Shown here: one piece after another, positions 10,375 to 21,463 of the stretch
Layout of the letters: each line of letters starts with the position of its first letter
Position numbering within the stretch: the stretch's first letter is position 1
Assembly (NCBI GenBank): GCA_007570785.1
Contig: ML660211.1
Location: 3,414,633-3,478,632, forward strand
Reading direction: 5' to 3'
From: Antilocapra americana
Taxonomy: Eukaryota; Chordata; Mammalia; Artiodactyla; Antilocapridae
Length of the DNA: 64,000 nucleotides
The notes under the pieces: model-generated
The model's input: only the letters and a program-made list of their open reading frames with translations
The model's database searches: none
What the model was told of the DNA's origin: nothing
Made by a program: the position numbers and the translations under genes

Positions 10375-11670
10375 GTTTTTTCTTTAATTTGTTATTTTAT
10401 TATTTTTTCTTTACATTATCGTGTTGGTTTTGCCATATATTGATATGAATCCACCATGGGTATACATGTGTTCCCCTTCCAGAACCCCCCTCCCACCTCC
10501 CTCCCAATTCCATCTCTCTGGGTCATTCTGGTGCACCAGCCCTGAGCACCCTGTATCAAGCATCAAACCTGGGCTGGCAATTGATTTCACATATGATAAT
10601 TTACATGTTTCAATGCTGTTCTCCCATAACATCCCACTTTTGCCCTCTCCCATAGAGTCCAAAAGACTGTTCTATACATCTGTGTCTCTTTTGCTGTCTC
10701 ACATACAGAGTTATCATTACCATCTTTCTAAATTCCATATATGTGTGTTAGTATACTGTATTGTTGTTTTTCCTTCTGGCTTACTTCACTCTGTATAACA
10801 GGCTCCAGTTTCATTCATCTCAGTAGAACTGATTCCAATGTATTCTTTTTAATGGCTGAGTAATATTCCATTGTGTATATGTACCACAGCTTTCTTATCC
10901 ATTCGTCAGTTGAAGGGCATCTAGGTTGCTTCCATGTCCTGGCTATTGTAAACAATGCGGCGATGAACATTGGGGTACACGTGGCTCTTTCAATTCTGGT
11001 TTCCTGGGTGTGTATGCCCAGCAGTGGGATTGCTGGGTCATATGGCAGGCCTATTTGCAGTTTTTTAAGGAATCTCCACACTGTTTTCCATAGTGGCTGT
11101 ACTAGTTTGCATTCCCACCAACAGTGTAAGAGAGTTCCTTTTCTCCACATCCTCTCCAGCATTTATTGCTTGTAGACTTTTGGATGGCAGCCATTCTGAC
11201 TGGTGTAAAGTGGTACCTCATTGTGGCTTTGATTTGCATTTCTCTGATAACGAGTGATGTTGAGCATCTTTTTCATGTGTTTGTTAGCCATTTTTTTGTC
11301 TTCTTTGGAGAAATGTGTTTTTAGTTCTTTGGCCCACTTTTTGATTGGGTCATTTATTTTTCTGGAAGGGAGCTGCAAGAGTTGCTTATATATTTTTGAG
11401 ATTAATTGTTTGTCCATTGCATCATTTGCTATTATTTTCTCCCATTCTGAAGGCTGCCTTTTGACCTTGCTTTTAGTTTCCTTTGTTGTGCAGAAGCTTT
11501 TAATTTTAATTAGGTCCCACTTTTTTTTTTTTTTTTTTTGCTTTTATTTCCGATATTCTGGGAGGTGGGTCATAGAGGATCCTACTTTGGTTTATGTCGG
11601 AGAGTGTTTTGCCTATGTTTTCCTCTAGGAGTTTTATAGTTTCTGGTCTTATGTTTAGATCTTTGATCCA
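10375..11670 (-). mobile_element. 5'-truncated L1, 3' 1.3 kb
   Basis: Minus-strand L1 with an A-rich tail at about 10375-10415, a 3' UTR with its G-rich tract (10472-10506 on the opposite strand) and the ORF2 C-terminal region. The frames at 10815-11162 and 11163-11417 decode the Cys-rich C-terminal segment ([27 protein letters not shown]) in two frames. A T-run of about 19 at 11521 replaces more complex L1 sequence. The 5' end stops at 11670, exactly where a 35-bp inverted repeat begins. No TSD could be identified. Confidence 0.9.
10815..11417 (-). pseudogene. L1 ORF2 C-terminal remnant
   Basis: L1 ORF2 normally encodes endonuclease, reverse transcriptase and a C-terminal Cys-rich region. 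Only the last part survives, split in two frames near 11163. It has the conserved Cys and His residues of the CWWEC segment and the YTMEYYSAI motif near the end, but no endonuclease or catalytic reverse transcriptase. Non-functional. Confidence 0.85.
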
Positions 11671-11812
11671 TCAAACATTATTCTTTGTGGCATAGAAGGT
11701 CACATCTCAAGGACTTATGTGTTGCTCCATTCGAAAGAAACCCAATTCTCAGTTAGAAAATGCATTCAGTTTTCTGAATGTGACCTTCTATGCCACAAAG
11801 AATAATGTTTGA
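11671..11812. repeat. Perfect 35-bp inverted repeat at the L1 5' junction
   Basis: Arm 1 (11671-11705) starts tcaaacattattcttt and arm 2 (11778-11812) is its exact reverse complement, with a 72-bp spacer. Arm 1 abuts the truncated L1 5' end. Neither arm resembles L1. The perfect match means the duplication is relatively recent. Confidence 0.9.
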
Positions 11813-12234
11813 GATTAGGAACAGAAAGAGAGGGAGAGGAGGTAGAAAAATAATAGGAGGCAAAAATCAGATGAGGAAACAGCTCTTCTCCTTCCAAAGC
11901 ACCTGATTAAAATTATGCAGTGATAATATGATTGGTTAAAAAAAGTGATGGTTATGCATGGTTTCTCAAATCCAATTTTTGTTTCCTCTCAAATAGATAT
12001 ATTTATCTATAAAGGTAAAGTCCTTACTTAAATTACTAAGTGGCTTTTAAAAGAGTTAATTCTAGAAGTGTTGCTTGTAGATCAAGATTTTTAAAGTGAT
12101 GCTTTTGTTTTTTTACCACTGGGCCCCAAACCCTCAGAACAATGTTTCTCAATGATGATCAACTGATGAGAGTTGTCCAAATCCTTTGGGATTCTCTCTT
12201 TTTTAAGAGATCTTTTGTTGTGGTTATATAATTT
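11813..12234. other. Unique DNA, nothing recognised
   Basis: AT-rich, purine-rich at the start (11820-11860). No gene or repeat family recognised. Confidence 0.5.
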
Positions 12235-12515
12235 GTTTTATTTTTTACATTTCACGTATGAGTGATGAGATAGTACATTTGTCTTTCTCTTTTTGACTTA
12301 TTTCACTAAGCACAGTGCTCGCTGAGTCATACATGGTGTTGCAAATGACAGAATTTCCTTACTTTTTATGGCTGAGTGTTCCATTGTGTATTGATACCAT
12401 ATCATCTTTACCTATTCATCTGTTGATGGGTACTTAGGCTCTTAGGTTGCTTTCATATCTTGATTATTGTAAATAGCGCTGCTACGAACATTAGGGTACA
12501 TATACCTTTTCAAAT
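12235..12515 (-). mobile_element. Old L1 fragment, ORF2 C-terminal region
   Basis: The reversed order of blocks matches the L1 ORF2 end (atggctgagtgttccattgt, tattcatctgttgatgggta, ttgattattgtaaatag) with far more divergence than the L1 at 10.4-11.7 kb. It is probably a pre-ruminant subfamily. Confidence 0.7.
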
Positions 12516-12689
12516 TAATATTAAAGGGTTTTTTTCTTTATTATGAAAGCAAATATGTTAATTATCCTTTAAAATATGACAGAAAGTTAAGTTCTTTAAT
12601 ATTCTACCTCCCAGATAATTTGTGCGTTTATTTTTGTGTGTAAGATGTTGTGTAGTAAGTAATGTAACCTTCACTACAGAGGAGTCTAG

Positions 12690-13200
12690 TGTTTGCCTTG
12701 TTCTTCTGAAGGTAATCTATATCCTTTGAATGTCACGTTTGGTAGGAGTAGTTTTGTTTGCCTGGGGCCTTGAACCATCCAGACAGTAGCAGCGTGACCC
12801 ATGATGGGGTCATTAGGTTATGTGGTATCAGTTAAATCTCCTGAGGAGCTGACAGTTCTGTCAGTGAACTGTTTGGTCATGTCTCTGTGATGGAGCCCTG
12901 GTTAGGAATCTGGGTACCAAGACTCAAGTGGACTTCCATGGTTGTCAAGACTCCAGCATGTTGCCACACACTGATGCTCTGAGAGTGCTGCTGTCCATGA
13001 CTTCATGGAAAAGGGTAGCAGAAGCTCGACATTTACGACTTCCCCTGGACTCTGCCTTTTGCCCTCTTCTCTTGGCCAGTTTTAATATAACAGCTTTCAG
13101 TGAGTTCTGTGAGTCCTGCTACTGAAAGATTAAACTTAAGGGTAGTTTGGGGAACTCTGAACTTGAAGTTAATGTCAGAAGTGAGGCTGATGTTGTGTAT
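12690..13200 (+). mobile_element. Possible ancient ERVL-type LTR
   Basis: The segment at about 12890-13190 recalls an old mammalian LTR (tgagttctgtgagtcctgct, then tttggggaactctgaacttg). No TG/CA ends or TSD can be placed. The frame at 12928-13125 lies within it and is not a convincing gene. Confidence 0.35.
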
Positions 13201-15600
13201 AGCTGGAGGAATTTTACAGACACCTATAAAACAACAAAATTTACTATAAAAATTCTAAAAATGAAAAAGATACTCAATAGAATATAATAAAAATTGATAT
13301 ATCATCAAATAATGCTGAAGCCTCCAATTACTTTTCTCAAAATTCATTTCACTCCTTCTATCCTAATTTTGTATGTATAACCCCAGGTCACTAGAATTAT
13401 TTACATAAACAATATATGGTCTCTTGCATGAGTTTAAGCTTCATGTAAAAGGTACCACTATACGTTTATTATTTTAAAACTTACTTTTTGTCCTCAAAAT
13501 TCTGCCTTTGAGGATTACTTCAAGTATGTTGTGTATTTCCCAGAAACCACTGTGCCATCTCCCTCTTTACTGGTTTTCAAGTAGCTCATAACTGAGAACA
13601 AGTATCAACTGTCTTTAAATTAAGAATAGTTCAATTAATTACATGAACACAATATAAAAACCTAAATTGGCTGCTTTTCTTATAGGCATAATTCTATTAT
13701 TTAAAAAAGCTCATGTATTTTTAGGGATATGAGGAATTGAAAAAGCATTTTCATGGTAAAAAAATAAAAACCATTCTAGTTCCTCATAAACAAATTTATG
13801 GAAATCCTTGTTGCCCACAAAGTCAGTTTTGTATCACTTGTAATAGATGGAATTCAGTAGATTTAGTTTCCACTATTAAAGAAACTGATTTTATTATAGA
13901 AAATTAGTTTGCATTGGATTAAATTATACCTTTAAAGCAGTATCTTCATGGGCTAAAAGTGTTCTATAAAGTACACTTCTTAGCTTCAGAATCATACCAA
14001 TGTGTTGTAAGTAAACCCCAAAGTCACTAGGAAACTGACTACAAATTATAAAGTTCAAGAACACTGACTGCTTTGATGGTTCCTTTTGTATTAGCTAGAT
14101 TTAATGATGATGAGAACTTGAAGTGAAAAAAAAGAAGTGATTTAATTTATTTTGCCAGTCTATAGAAAAGTGGAGTAATTCATTCTGATGGTTTAAGGTG
14201 TTCTTCACTAGTACCCAAACCATTTCCAAACAGGTCATCCTTGAAGCAAATAATTCTTAAATTTTCAAGTAGCAAGTTCATAAGTTAATATCTGCCTTTA
14301 AGACTTTTACTTCCTAATTCTGTTGTATTCCAGCCCTTATATTAATTAAAGCCCTAGTGAGTTAAATCCAAATCTTTATTCACATATCAGCGGTGCATTT
14401 CAGCATGGTCTTAAATGTAAGATGATTTCATGTTTGATAAAAGTAGTTTTCAATCCCTCTGGGGAAAAATGGCACAGAATCTCTGCTTGTCCTTTCTACT
14501 TTAAGCTTTGACTATCTCCTGTAATCACAATCTTTTTTATAATATCAGGGTATGTTTTCTAATGGCAAGTTTGGTCTTGAGATAAAACACATTAAGAGAT
14601 AAATAAAATTGTTTGTAATTAGTGAAGTCACTGCAAGTAAAGGAATCAAATAACAATGGTATTACAAGGAGAGCAGAATATGAGTCTGTTTAGTCACTGA
14701 AGCCTCAAGCTAACCATTTTATAGATATACTCAGTAGTAATTATCTCAGTTAAAAAACATGGCTTATGCTGAATATTCTTAAGAATGTGTCTGCTTACTG
14801 CTTTCTGCCAATCTGTTGAGTCAGATTAAATAGGATTCTATTAGAAATTATAAGGAAAGTGAGAAGACTTTTCTTTAATTGCTTAGTCTCAAGAATAGTT
14901 TATTTCCAAAATGAAACACTAATAGTATTCCACATGTGATATATACTTTAGATTTTATGATAATAAAAGTATAATATTAGGGATAAAAAATAAATCTGAT
15001 TTGGAAAATAAGACATAATTGTTAACTCAATTTATCTGATTTAAATTAAATTTTAATATGCCCATTATTGCAGTGTTTTACATCCAATAAAATGTTTAGT
15101 TGGTATTCTTAAAGAACTTTGTCAGACTGCTGCCTGTGCATGAATTTGATGGTAATAGAATCACTTTAATATACCCTTTAAAAATATGAAACATAAGGCC
15201 CTCAAAATTGTACTCTGAAAAGATTTGACATTCTTTTGCTTTTCCCATTTCATCTCACTTCTGTGGGGCAGGGAAGGGGGAACAAGCAAACAAACATGAG
15301 CTGATCTGGGTGATACATAGCAGTAATCAATCCATACTGCTTCACCCACATTCTGTGAGTCTATGTGATTTTTAGCTTTTGGGAAAGGGAATCAATAGAG
15401 AGATACAGAGATTTCTCATACTTCCCTGTCCTTGTACTTGCATAGATTCTTCTGTTATTGACATTGTGCCCAAGAATGGTACATTTTTAGCCAAGAATGA
15501 ACTTATATTGATACATCATAATGACAGTTCACAGTCTTGCTGTTGTGCATTCTATGAATTTGGATAAATGCATGTTAAATATAGTCATTTTATCACTGCT
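13201..15600. other. 2.4-kb quiet AT-rich DNA
   Basis: No repeat, coding or RNA feature recognised. The frames at 15161-15349 and 15379-15567 are short and have no recognisable domain or good coding character. Confidence 0.5.
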
Positions 15601-15601
15601 T

Positions 15602-15720
15602 TTTTAAAATTAATTTTTATTGGACTTTAGTTTCTTTACAATGTTGTATTAGTTTTTGCTGTACAGCAAAGCATATCACTATGTTTTTACCTGTTTATTT
15701 TCACTTTACTCTTCACCATA
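15602..15720 (-). mobile_element. Old L1 3' end
   Basis: Reversed L1 3' terminus: a tttttattggactttagttt start followed by ctttacaatgttgtattag and gctgtacagcaaagc. Only about 100 bases are recognisable. Confidence 0.65.
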
Positions 15721-16120
15721 CTCTTTACTAGTGTGGTGGCTTTGAAATGTGTCAATTTGACTTAGTCTAGGTGTGGTGAGTTAATACAATATTTTTTTGT
15801 GACATTCTCTGAGTGAGGAGAATCAGTAGCTCTTTGTGGTCCATAATTTGTTGCTTATCTGCTGGGTCACCCGCTTTGGGTGTTTCTTTCATTCATTCCT
15901 CTACAGTGTATCTTTTACTCGCTGATGAAAGGTGCCAGTTTCTTTCTTTCTTTTTCTTTTTGCTTTTGTTTTCTTTTACAAACACACATATATTAAGGAG
16001 AGGGACAACTAGAACTGCCAAAGGCTTCAATCTATCCTAATTTTAGGTTCTAACTCATACTACTAGATTCCATGTTGTCCCTGTTTTCACCTACTTCACA
16101 CCTACCTACACTTTTAAAAA
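15721..16120. other. Unique DNA with a T-rich tract
   Basis: A pyrimidine-rich run lies near 15940-15975. The 75-residue frame at 15813-16040 is driven by that tract. No gene recognised. Confidence 0.5.
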
Positions 16121-16131
16121 TGGCCTGCTCA

Positions 16132-16290
16132 AGGCTGGTGCACGGGGTGACCCAGAGAGAGGGAATCGGGAGGGAGGTGGGAGGGGGGTTCTGGAGGGGG
16201 AACTCATATATACCCATGGCAGATTCATGTCAATGTATGGCGAAACCAACACAATAATGTAACGAAAATTTAATAAATAAATAAAAAAAG
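16132..16290 (+). mobile_element. 159-bp L1 3' stub with TSD
   Basis: Only the last bases of the L1 3' UTR are present: the G-rich tract (16168-16200), gattcatgtcaatgtatgg, accaacacaataatgtaa and an A-rich tail. A perfect 11-bp TSD, tggcctgctca, flanks it at 16121-16131 and 16291-16301. Confidence 0.92.
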
Positions 16291-16301
16291 TGGCCTGCTC
16301 A

Positions 16302-16624
16302 GTGGCCTTCAGCCTCCAGCTTCAGATTCACAAACAGCAGTGTTACATAAACTGCTTTCAAGTTCCCACACTTGCATAAAGACAAATCTCTGTAAGAAAT
16401 GTGTGTGTATGTGTGTGTGTGTACATGCACACTGGTGGTTTGTGTTTTCTGATTAAACTCTGATAAAATTAGCTTGTATTTTGTCACATGCTTTTAAAAA
16501 TTTTACCTAAGTATAAAAATTATGAACTAAAAATATTTGACAAGACACACATAGATGGAATTTATAAGAACCCCCCATACCAATATAATAAACAAAGTAA
16601 AACTAATATTAATTATACTTTTAT
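16302..16624. other. Unique DNA with a (TG)n microsatellite
   Basis: A (gt)n run lies at about 16399-16423. Otherwise AT-rich and featureless; the minus-strand frame at 16299-16487 crosses the microsatellite and is not a gene. Confidence 0.55.
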
Positions 16625-16760
16625 ATTGTGCCAAACATTTTATTAGGACCATCTTTTTAAATCATTGTAACTAAGGATTTGTAGTAGGTACTGTTATTAT
16701 TTCCATTTTGCCCATATGTTTACACATTTATTGAGCTTCAAAGTCCAGAGTAGAATTTAG
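16625..16760 (-). mobile_element. MIR SINE fragment (tentative)
   Basis: The reversed MIR body is suggested by ttgtgccaaacattttatta, then ggtactgttattatttccat. Strongly diverged. Confidence 0.45.
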
Positions 16761-17117
16761 AGTCTGAAAATTTATCCTCTGCAATATAATGATTTTCACT
16801 TTAATATTAACCTTAGTGTGTGGTTTCAGGGAAGTATTAGAGGTATTAACTATTTCTCACCTTGAAAGAATGAAAACATGGTATAAAGTTTAGGAATTAG
16901 TTCTACAGTTCAATGACTGAGTAATAATTAAGTATATGTTATATATATACATATAATCACATGTAATATAAAATTTATACCAAAATATAAGAACACCACA
17001 ATTATAATAATACATACCCATAAAATATTAACAATTAAATCATATGATCACATCTATTATATTCTTTGTCATTGCAACCAATTGTGGGATATAAGACTTT
17101 TTAAATTATTCATAATA
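16761..17117. other. AT-rich unique DNA
   Basis: Includes an alternating AT/TA stretch at about 16935-16960. Nothing else recognised. Confidence 0.5.
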
Positions 17118-17327
17118 CTGTGCTTAGTCGCTCAGTCATGTTCAACTATCGGTGACCCCATGGACTATAGCCCACCAGGCTCCTCTGTCTGTGGGGATTT
17201 TCCAGGCAAGAATACTGGAATGGGTTGCCATGCCCTTCTCCAGGGGATCTTCCCAAACCAGGGATCAAACCCAGGTCTTCAGCATTGCAGATGGATTCTT
17301 TACTATCTGAGATGCCAGGGAACCCCA
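17118..17327 (-). mobile_element. Bov-tA SINE
   Basis: Reversed full-length-like copy: tgcttagtcgctcagtcatg at left, Bov-A body, and a diverged tRNA-like head ending gatgccagggaacccc. No clear TSD. Confidence 0.88.
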
Positions 17328-17855
17328 AGCAGCCAGGAATATAGACACCATCAAAAATCAGGTATTTTTTTAAATTTCTTAAAAAAAACAATACTCACAT
17401 AAAGACAATGTTTGACATTTCAGTTGTTGGAAGACTAGCACGTGGAAGCATATGGCTTGACCACCTTGCCAACAACTTGATAACTTTTAAATTGTGCTAT
17501 AATTCAGAGTAGTGGTTGTATGTTATGCCTTAATTTAATTTATCCAATATTCTAATGTGTGACTCATAAAAATAATTATAAGTTTTCAGTGTTTTTCAGT
17601 TTTCTTTTGCAAAATGGAAGTACTGAAAACCTATTACATAAGACTGTATCAGTAATAAATGAAATGTCTGTATATGTGTTTTGCTAATTTAATTATACCC
17701 CTTTTAACTGCAAAATGGATTCGGGGTGAAGTTCTCGAGAACTGGTAAGATGGAATACAAATATACAGAAATATTCCTATAGCTTGTCTTAGAGTGTTAG
17801 TTTCTGAGTCCATCATCTGAGTAAAGAAGGAGAGGTCAGTCAAATATCAGATTGA
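17328..17855. other. AT-rich unique DNA
   Basis: No gene or repeat recognised. The 64-residue minus-strand frame at 17649-17843 has no recognisable domain. Confidence 0.5.
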
Positions 17856-18049
17856 AGTGAAGTGAAAGTTGCTCAGTCTTGTCCAACTCTTTGAAACCCT
17901 ATGCACTGTAATCCATGGAATTCTCCAGACCAGAATACTGGAGTGGGCAGCCTTTCCCTTCTCCAAGGGATCTTCTCACCCTGGAGATTGAACCCAGGTC
18001 TCCCACATTGCAGGTAGATTATTTACCAGCTGAGCCACAAGGGAAGCCC
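17856..18049 (-). mobile_element. Bov-tA SINE
   Basis: Reversed copy from agtgaagtgaaagttgctc to the head gagccacaagggaagccct, with a short deletion in the body compared with other copies here. Confidence 0.88.
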
Positions 18050-19300
18050 TAAATAGACAGTCAATAATATCTAAAGATCACCTTTAGACCTAGGCATTAT
18101 TTATTCTTCTAAGCTTATTTCTTCCCAGAGTATAATTAACTGAAACACAATGGTACATTTATTTAATACCAGATAAGATTTCCTAGGCCTCTGGGGAAAC
18201 CTCTTATTTGTATGATTCAAATTTGGAGCTGAATTATCTTAGAAAATTCCATATTCATATAGATATGTGACTGAAACCCATTATTTCAGTTGCTGTCAGT
18301 GGGGAATCAGGTCCTAGTTTCCCATTTCTGATTCTTATATGTGGACCCCTAAATATTCAAGGCCAAAGGGAACTGTTAAATTATTCCAGTTGCTTCAGAT
18401 TTATCTAACTTCTCCTTTTGCCACTTGTCAGAGATAATTTCTACTTATGTGCTTGTGTGATTAGCTTGAGCCCAGGCAGATTACCTCCCTTTTGCTATGT
18501 AATGTAACATAATCATGGACATACTATCATTTTTTCACAGATTCCACCTACACTCATTGGAAGGGAAGGGTCTTTGGCAGTCATCCTTTCAATTCTGTCT
18601 CCCACAGAAATAAGTTTAGTATTAATATTACTCAGTATTCCCATGTAGAGAAGTCTTTGTGAGAGCTATGTGAAATCCTGCCTTGTAGGGAATTAAATAG
18701 CTCACCAGACTTAAGATTTGTTAAGATCGCCAGTTTCATTTTTTTGTATTTGAACAGAGTCCTTTTCATTTTCTTCAAATAACATATCATATTTTCAGAA
18801 ATTTCCTCAGTATTTCATTTCTGCAAATTTTACCACTTTCCTTTAGGAAAAATAATGACCTGTAATTTTCACAAATCATCAGTATGAAGTTCACTTTGAG
18901 CTCTTACAGTGCCTTGCAACAGCGTATAGCTATTGAAATAAATAGTAGCACTTAATGGGTTTTAATTATAAATAATAATAATTATCCTAGTAAAGTATAA
19001 CTTAGAAGAGTCTCCTCAATTATTCAAATATATTGGTTTCATATGCTTCATTTCTTCATCTTATCGTTCTTATCTTTTCCTCTTTGATGTGACTGGAGTA
19101 AAAATGTTCCTGCTTGTTACGAAATTCTGCCTCTCTCAGACTGTTTAAACTTATTTGCTATTTAGTTGTAACATGACCTCTGCAGATGGATTAAACAAGC
19201 AGCAATTTTAAGACTATATTAAGATATCAGATTATTCTGACATGGAATAAAGAAAAGACCAAAATACTTCTCCTTAACAGCATCAACATACATTGAGTCA
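18050..19300. other. 1.25-kb quiet DNA
   Basis: AT-rich, no coding frame of note and no repeat family recognised. Confidence 0.5.
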
Positions 19301-19313
19301 CCAGAATTTTACA

Positions 19314-20065
19314 GTTGTTCAATTGCTCAGTTGTATCTGATTCTTTGCCAACCCATGAACTGTAACACACCAGCCTTCTGTGTCCACTATCTCCGGGAGC
19401 TTGCTCAAACTCATGGCTATTGAGTTGGTGATGCCATCCAACCATCTCATTGTCTGTCACCCCCTTCTCCTCCTGCCTTCAGTCTTTCCTAGCCTCAGGG
19501 TCTTTTCCAAGGAGTCAACTCTTTGCACCCAGTTGCCAAAGTATTAGAGGTTCAGCTTCAGCCTCAGTCCTTCCAATGAATATTCAGGGTTCATCTCCTT
19601 TAGGAGTGACTGTTTTGATCTCCTTGCTGTCCAAGGGACTCTCGAGAGTCTTCCTCAGCTTCAGAGTTTGAAAGCATCAGTTTTTTGGTGCTCAACCTTC
19701 TTTATGGTCCAAATCTCACATTCATACATAACTACTGGAAAAACCATAGCTTTGACTAGATGAACCTTTGTGGGCAAAGTGATGTCTCTGCTTTTTAATA
19801 CGCTGTCTAGGTTTGTCATAGCTTTTCTTCCAAGAAGCAAGTGTCTTTTAATTTCATGGCTGCAGTTACCATCCACAGTGATTTTGGAGTCTAAGAAAAT
19901 AAAGTATGTTGTTGTTTCCATTTTTTTCCCAATCTGTTTTCATAAAGTGATGGGACTGGATGCCGTGATCTTAATTTTTAAACATTGAGTTTTAATCCAG
20001 TTTTTTCACTCTTCTCTTTCACTTTCATCAAGAGGCTCTTTAGTTCATTTACACTTTCTGCCATT
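19314..20065 (-). mobile_element. BovB LINE 3' part (BovB half of a U2-BovB chimera)
   Basis: The plus strand shows the reverse complement of the BovB 3' region, from the terminal gttcaattgctcagttg block through the end of the reverse transcriptase frame. The frame at 19661-19921 decodes the BovB C-terminal region (FIFLDSKITVDGNCSHEIKR, LLLGRKAM, SRDITLPTKVHLVKAM). The BovB match stops abruptly at ctgccat (about 20064). The next base starts a match to U2 snRNA in the same orientation. Diverged 13-base repeats at 19301-19313 and 20101-20113 (10 of 13 identical) may be the TSD of the composite insert. Confidence 0.88.
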
Positions 20066-20100
20066 TACACTTGATCTTAGCGGAAAGGCCAAGAAGGCTC
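20066..20100 (-). ncRNA. U2 snRNA 5' fragment fused to BovB (pseudo)
   Basis: On the minus strand, 20096 down to 20066 matches U2 snRNA nucleotides 5-35 at 28 of 31 positions, including the unbroken 16-base run gctaagatcaagtgta. Positions 20097-20100 fill exactly the space of U2 nucleotides 1-4 but do not match. U2 is the spliceosomal RNA that pairs with the branch point; a 35-nt piece without the Sm site cannot function. It sits 5' of BovB in the same sense, as a template switch from BovB RNA to U2 RNA during target-primed reverse transcription would produce. U2 comparison is from memory of the conserved vertebrate sequence. Confidence 0.8.
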
Positions 20101-20113
20101 CCAGAGATTTGCA

Positions 20114-20784
20114 TAACCATTTTTCTCAAATCTTTTTCTTCTTTCTTTTCAACTGGCATGCAATCTTTCTCATATATTTTTTTTCTTATTGCATGCTAAT
20201 TTATTCTTTCCTTCACTCAGTTGTAAGAATTGAACTGCCTACAAATTATCAAATGCTTCTTTGAAGAACTGAAAGTAACTATAAAGGCAAAAATTGCATA
20301 GCACTGGTTTTCTTGAAATTTAAATGTCTGTGGCTCAGGAAAGTTTTTCTTTTACATAATTCTTGAATATATCAAGACATGTTTTTAAATCGGTACTCTT
20401 TTCCAAGTAAAACCATAATATATTAGCAGCATATCGTTGTTTTATCCTTTTTTAAATAGGTGTTACAGTTATAGGGACAACAGTAGGAAGACACTGAAAA
20501 ATGTGTCTCAGTGATTCTCCCTTGATCCCCTGATTGGTTGATGTTTCATCTTTAGTATGTGGGCATGCCACTGGGACATGGTGTCAGGGATTCTAGGTGT
20601 CATGTTATATAGGAGAATAAATCTGTATTCTACATTTTAGCTCTGGATCAACACTTTCTTGGATATATTCCTTTGGGGAAATAAGGAAATATGGTTGAGC
20701 TTTATTTCCTTTATTTGCTGTGTTTCTTGTTTTTGGCAGCAACTTACAAACTTGATATCATTTAGTTACCAATTATGATTTCTC
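20114..20784. other. Unique DNA, nothing recognised
   Basis: No repeat, RNA or coding feature recognised. Confidence 0.5.
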
Positions 20785-20935
20785 TCTTACATATCTTTCC
20801 AATATGCCTTAAACTCCATGAAGTCAGGGACTGAATCTATTTTGCTTATCAGTGAATGCCCCAGACCCAGTGAATCACCAGGCAAAAAATCAGTGTTCAG
20901 TAAATACATGTTGGCTAACAAATTGGCTAAATTGT
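20785..20935 (+). mobile_element. L2 3' end (tentative)
   Basis: Sense-orientation blocks typical of the L2 3' UTR are seen: aaactccatgaagtcaggga, then a tcagtaaatacatgttgg terminus. Diverged. Confidence 0.55.
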
Positions 20936-21140
20936 GAAAATACCTACTCCAGAACAATGTGATAAGAATCAAACAATGTAAAGTTTGTGAAAGCATTTAA
21001 TAAAGCACCCAGGATTTAATTTTGTGTCTCATTTAGGCTAAAACATCAGTAGTAAGTTGTTTAGGGTAGCATTCAACCCCTTAAGAGGTAAAATGTGTGA
21101 GGACAGGGACTCTGACAAATTATTATTGTGTTTATGAATA

Positions 21141-21463
21141 CTGTTTGAAAGAGATCAAACTAGTCAATCCTTAAAGAAATCAACCCTGAATACTCATTGG
21201 AAGGACTGATGCTGAAGCTGAAGTGCTAATACTTTGGCCACCTGAGTTAAGGAATGGACTCATTGGAGAAGACCCTGATGCTGGGAAAGAAAGCAAAAGG
21301 AGAGGATGGTGGCAAAGGTTGAGATGGTTAGATAGCATCACCGACTCAATAGTTATGTATTTGAGCAAACTCCGGGACAGTGAAGCACAGGGGAGCCTGG
21401 CTTGCTGAACTCCACAGGGTCCCAAAGAGTCAGACACGAATTAATGACTGAACAGCAACAACA
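21141..21463 (+). mobile_element. BovB LINE 3' end
   Basis: Sense BovB 3' region from about gagatcaaactagtcaatcc to the terminal gactgaacagcaacaacaaa. 5'-truncated at roughly 0.3 kb from the 3' end; no open frame survives. Confidence 0.85.

Noticed and set aside
12928..13125. 65-codon frame that could be a host exon
   Set aside because: It lies within an LTR-like repeat, with no splice-site context or recognisable domain.
20066..20100. A functional U2 snRNA gene
   Set aside because: Only the first 35 positions are represented; the Sm site, stem-loops III and IV and snRNA promoter elements are missing.
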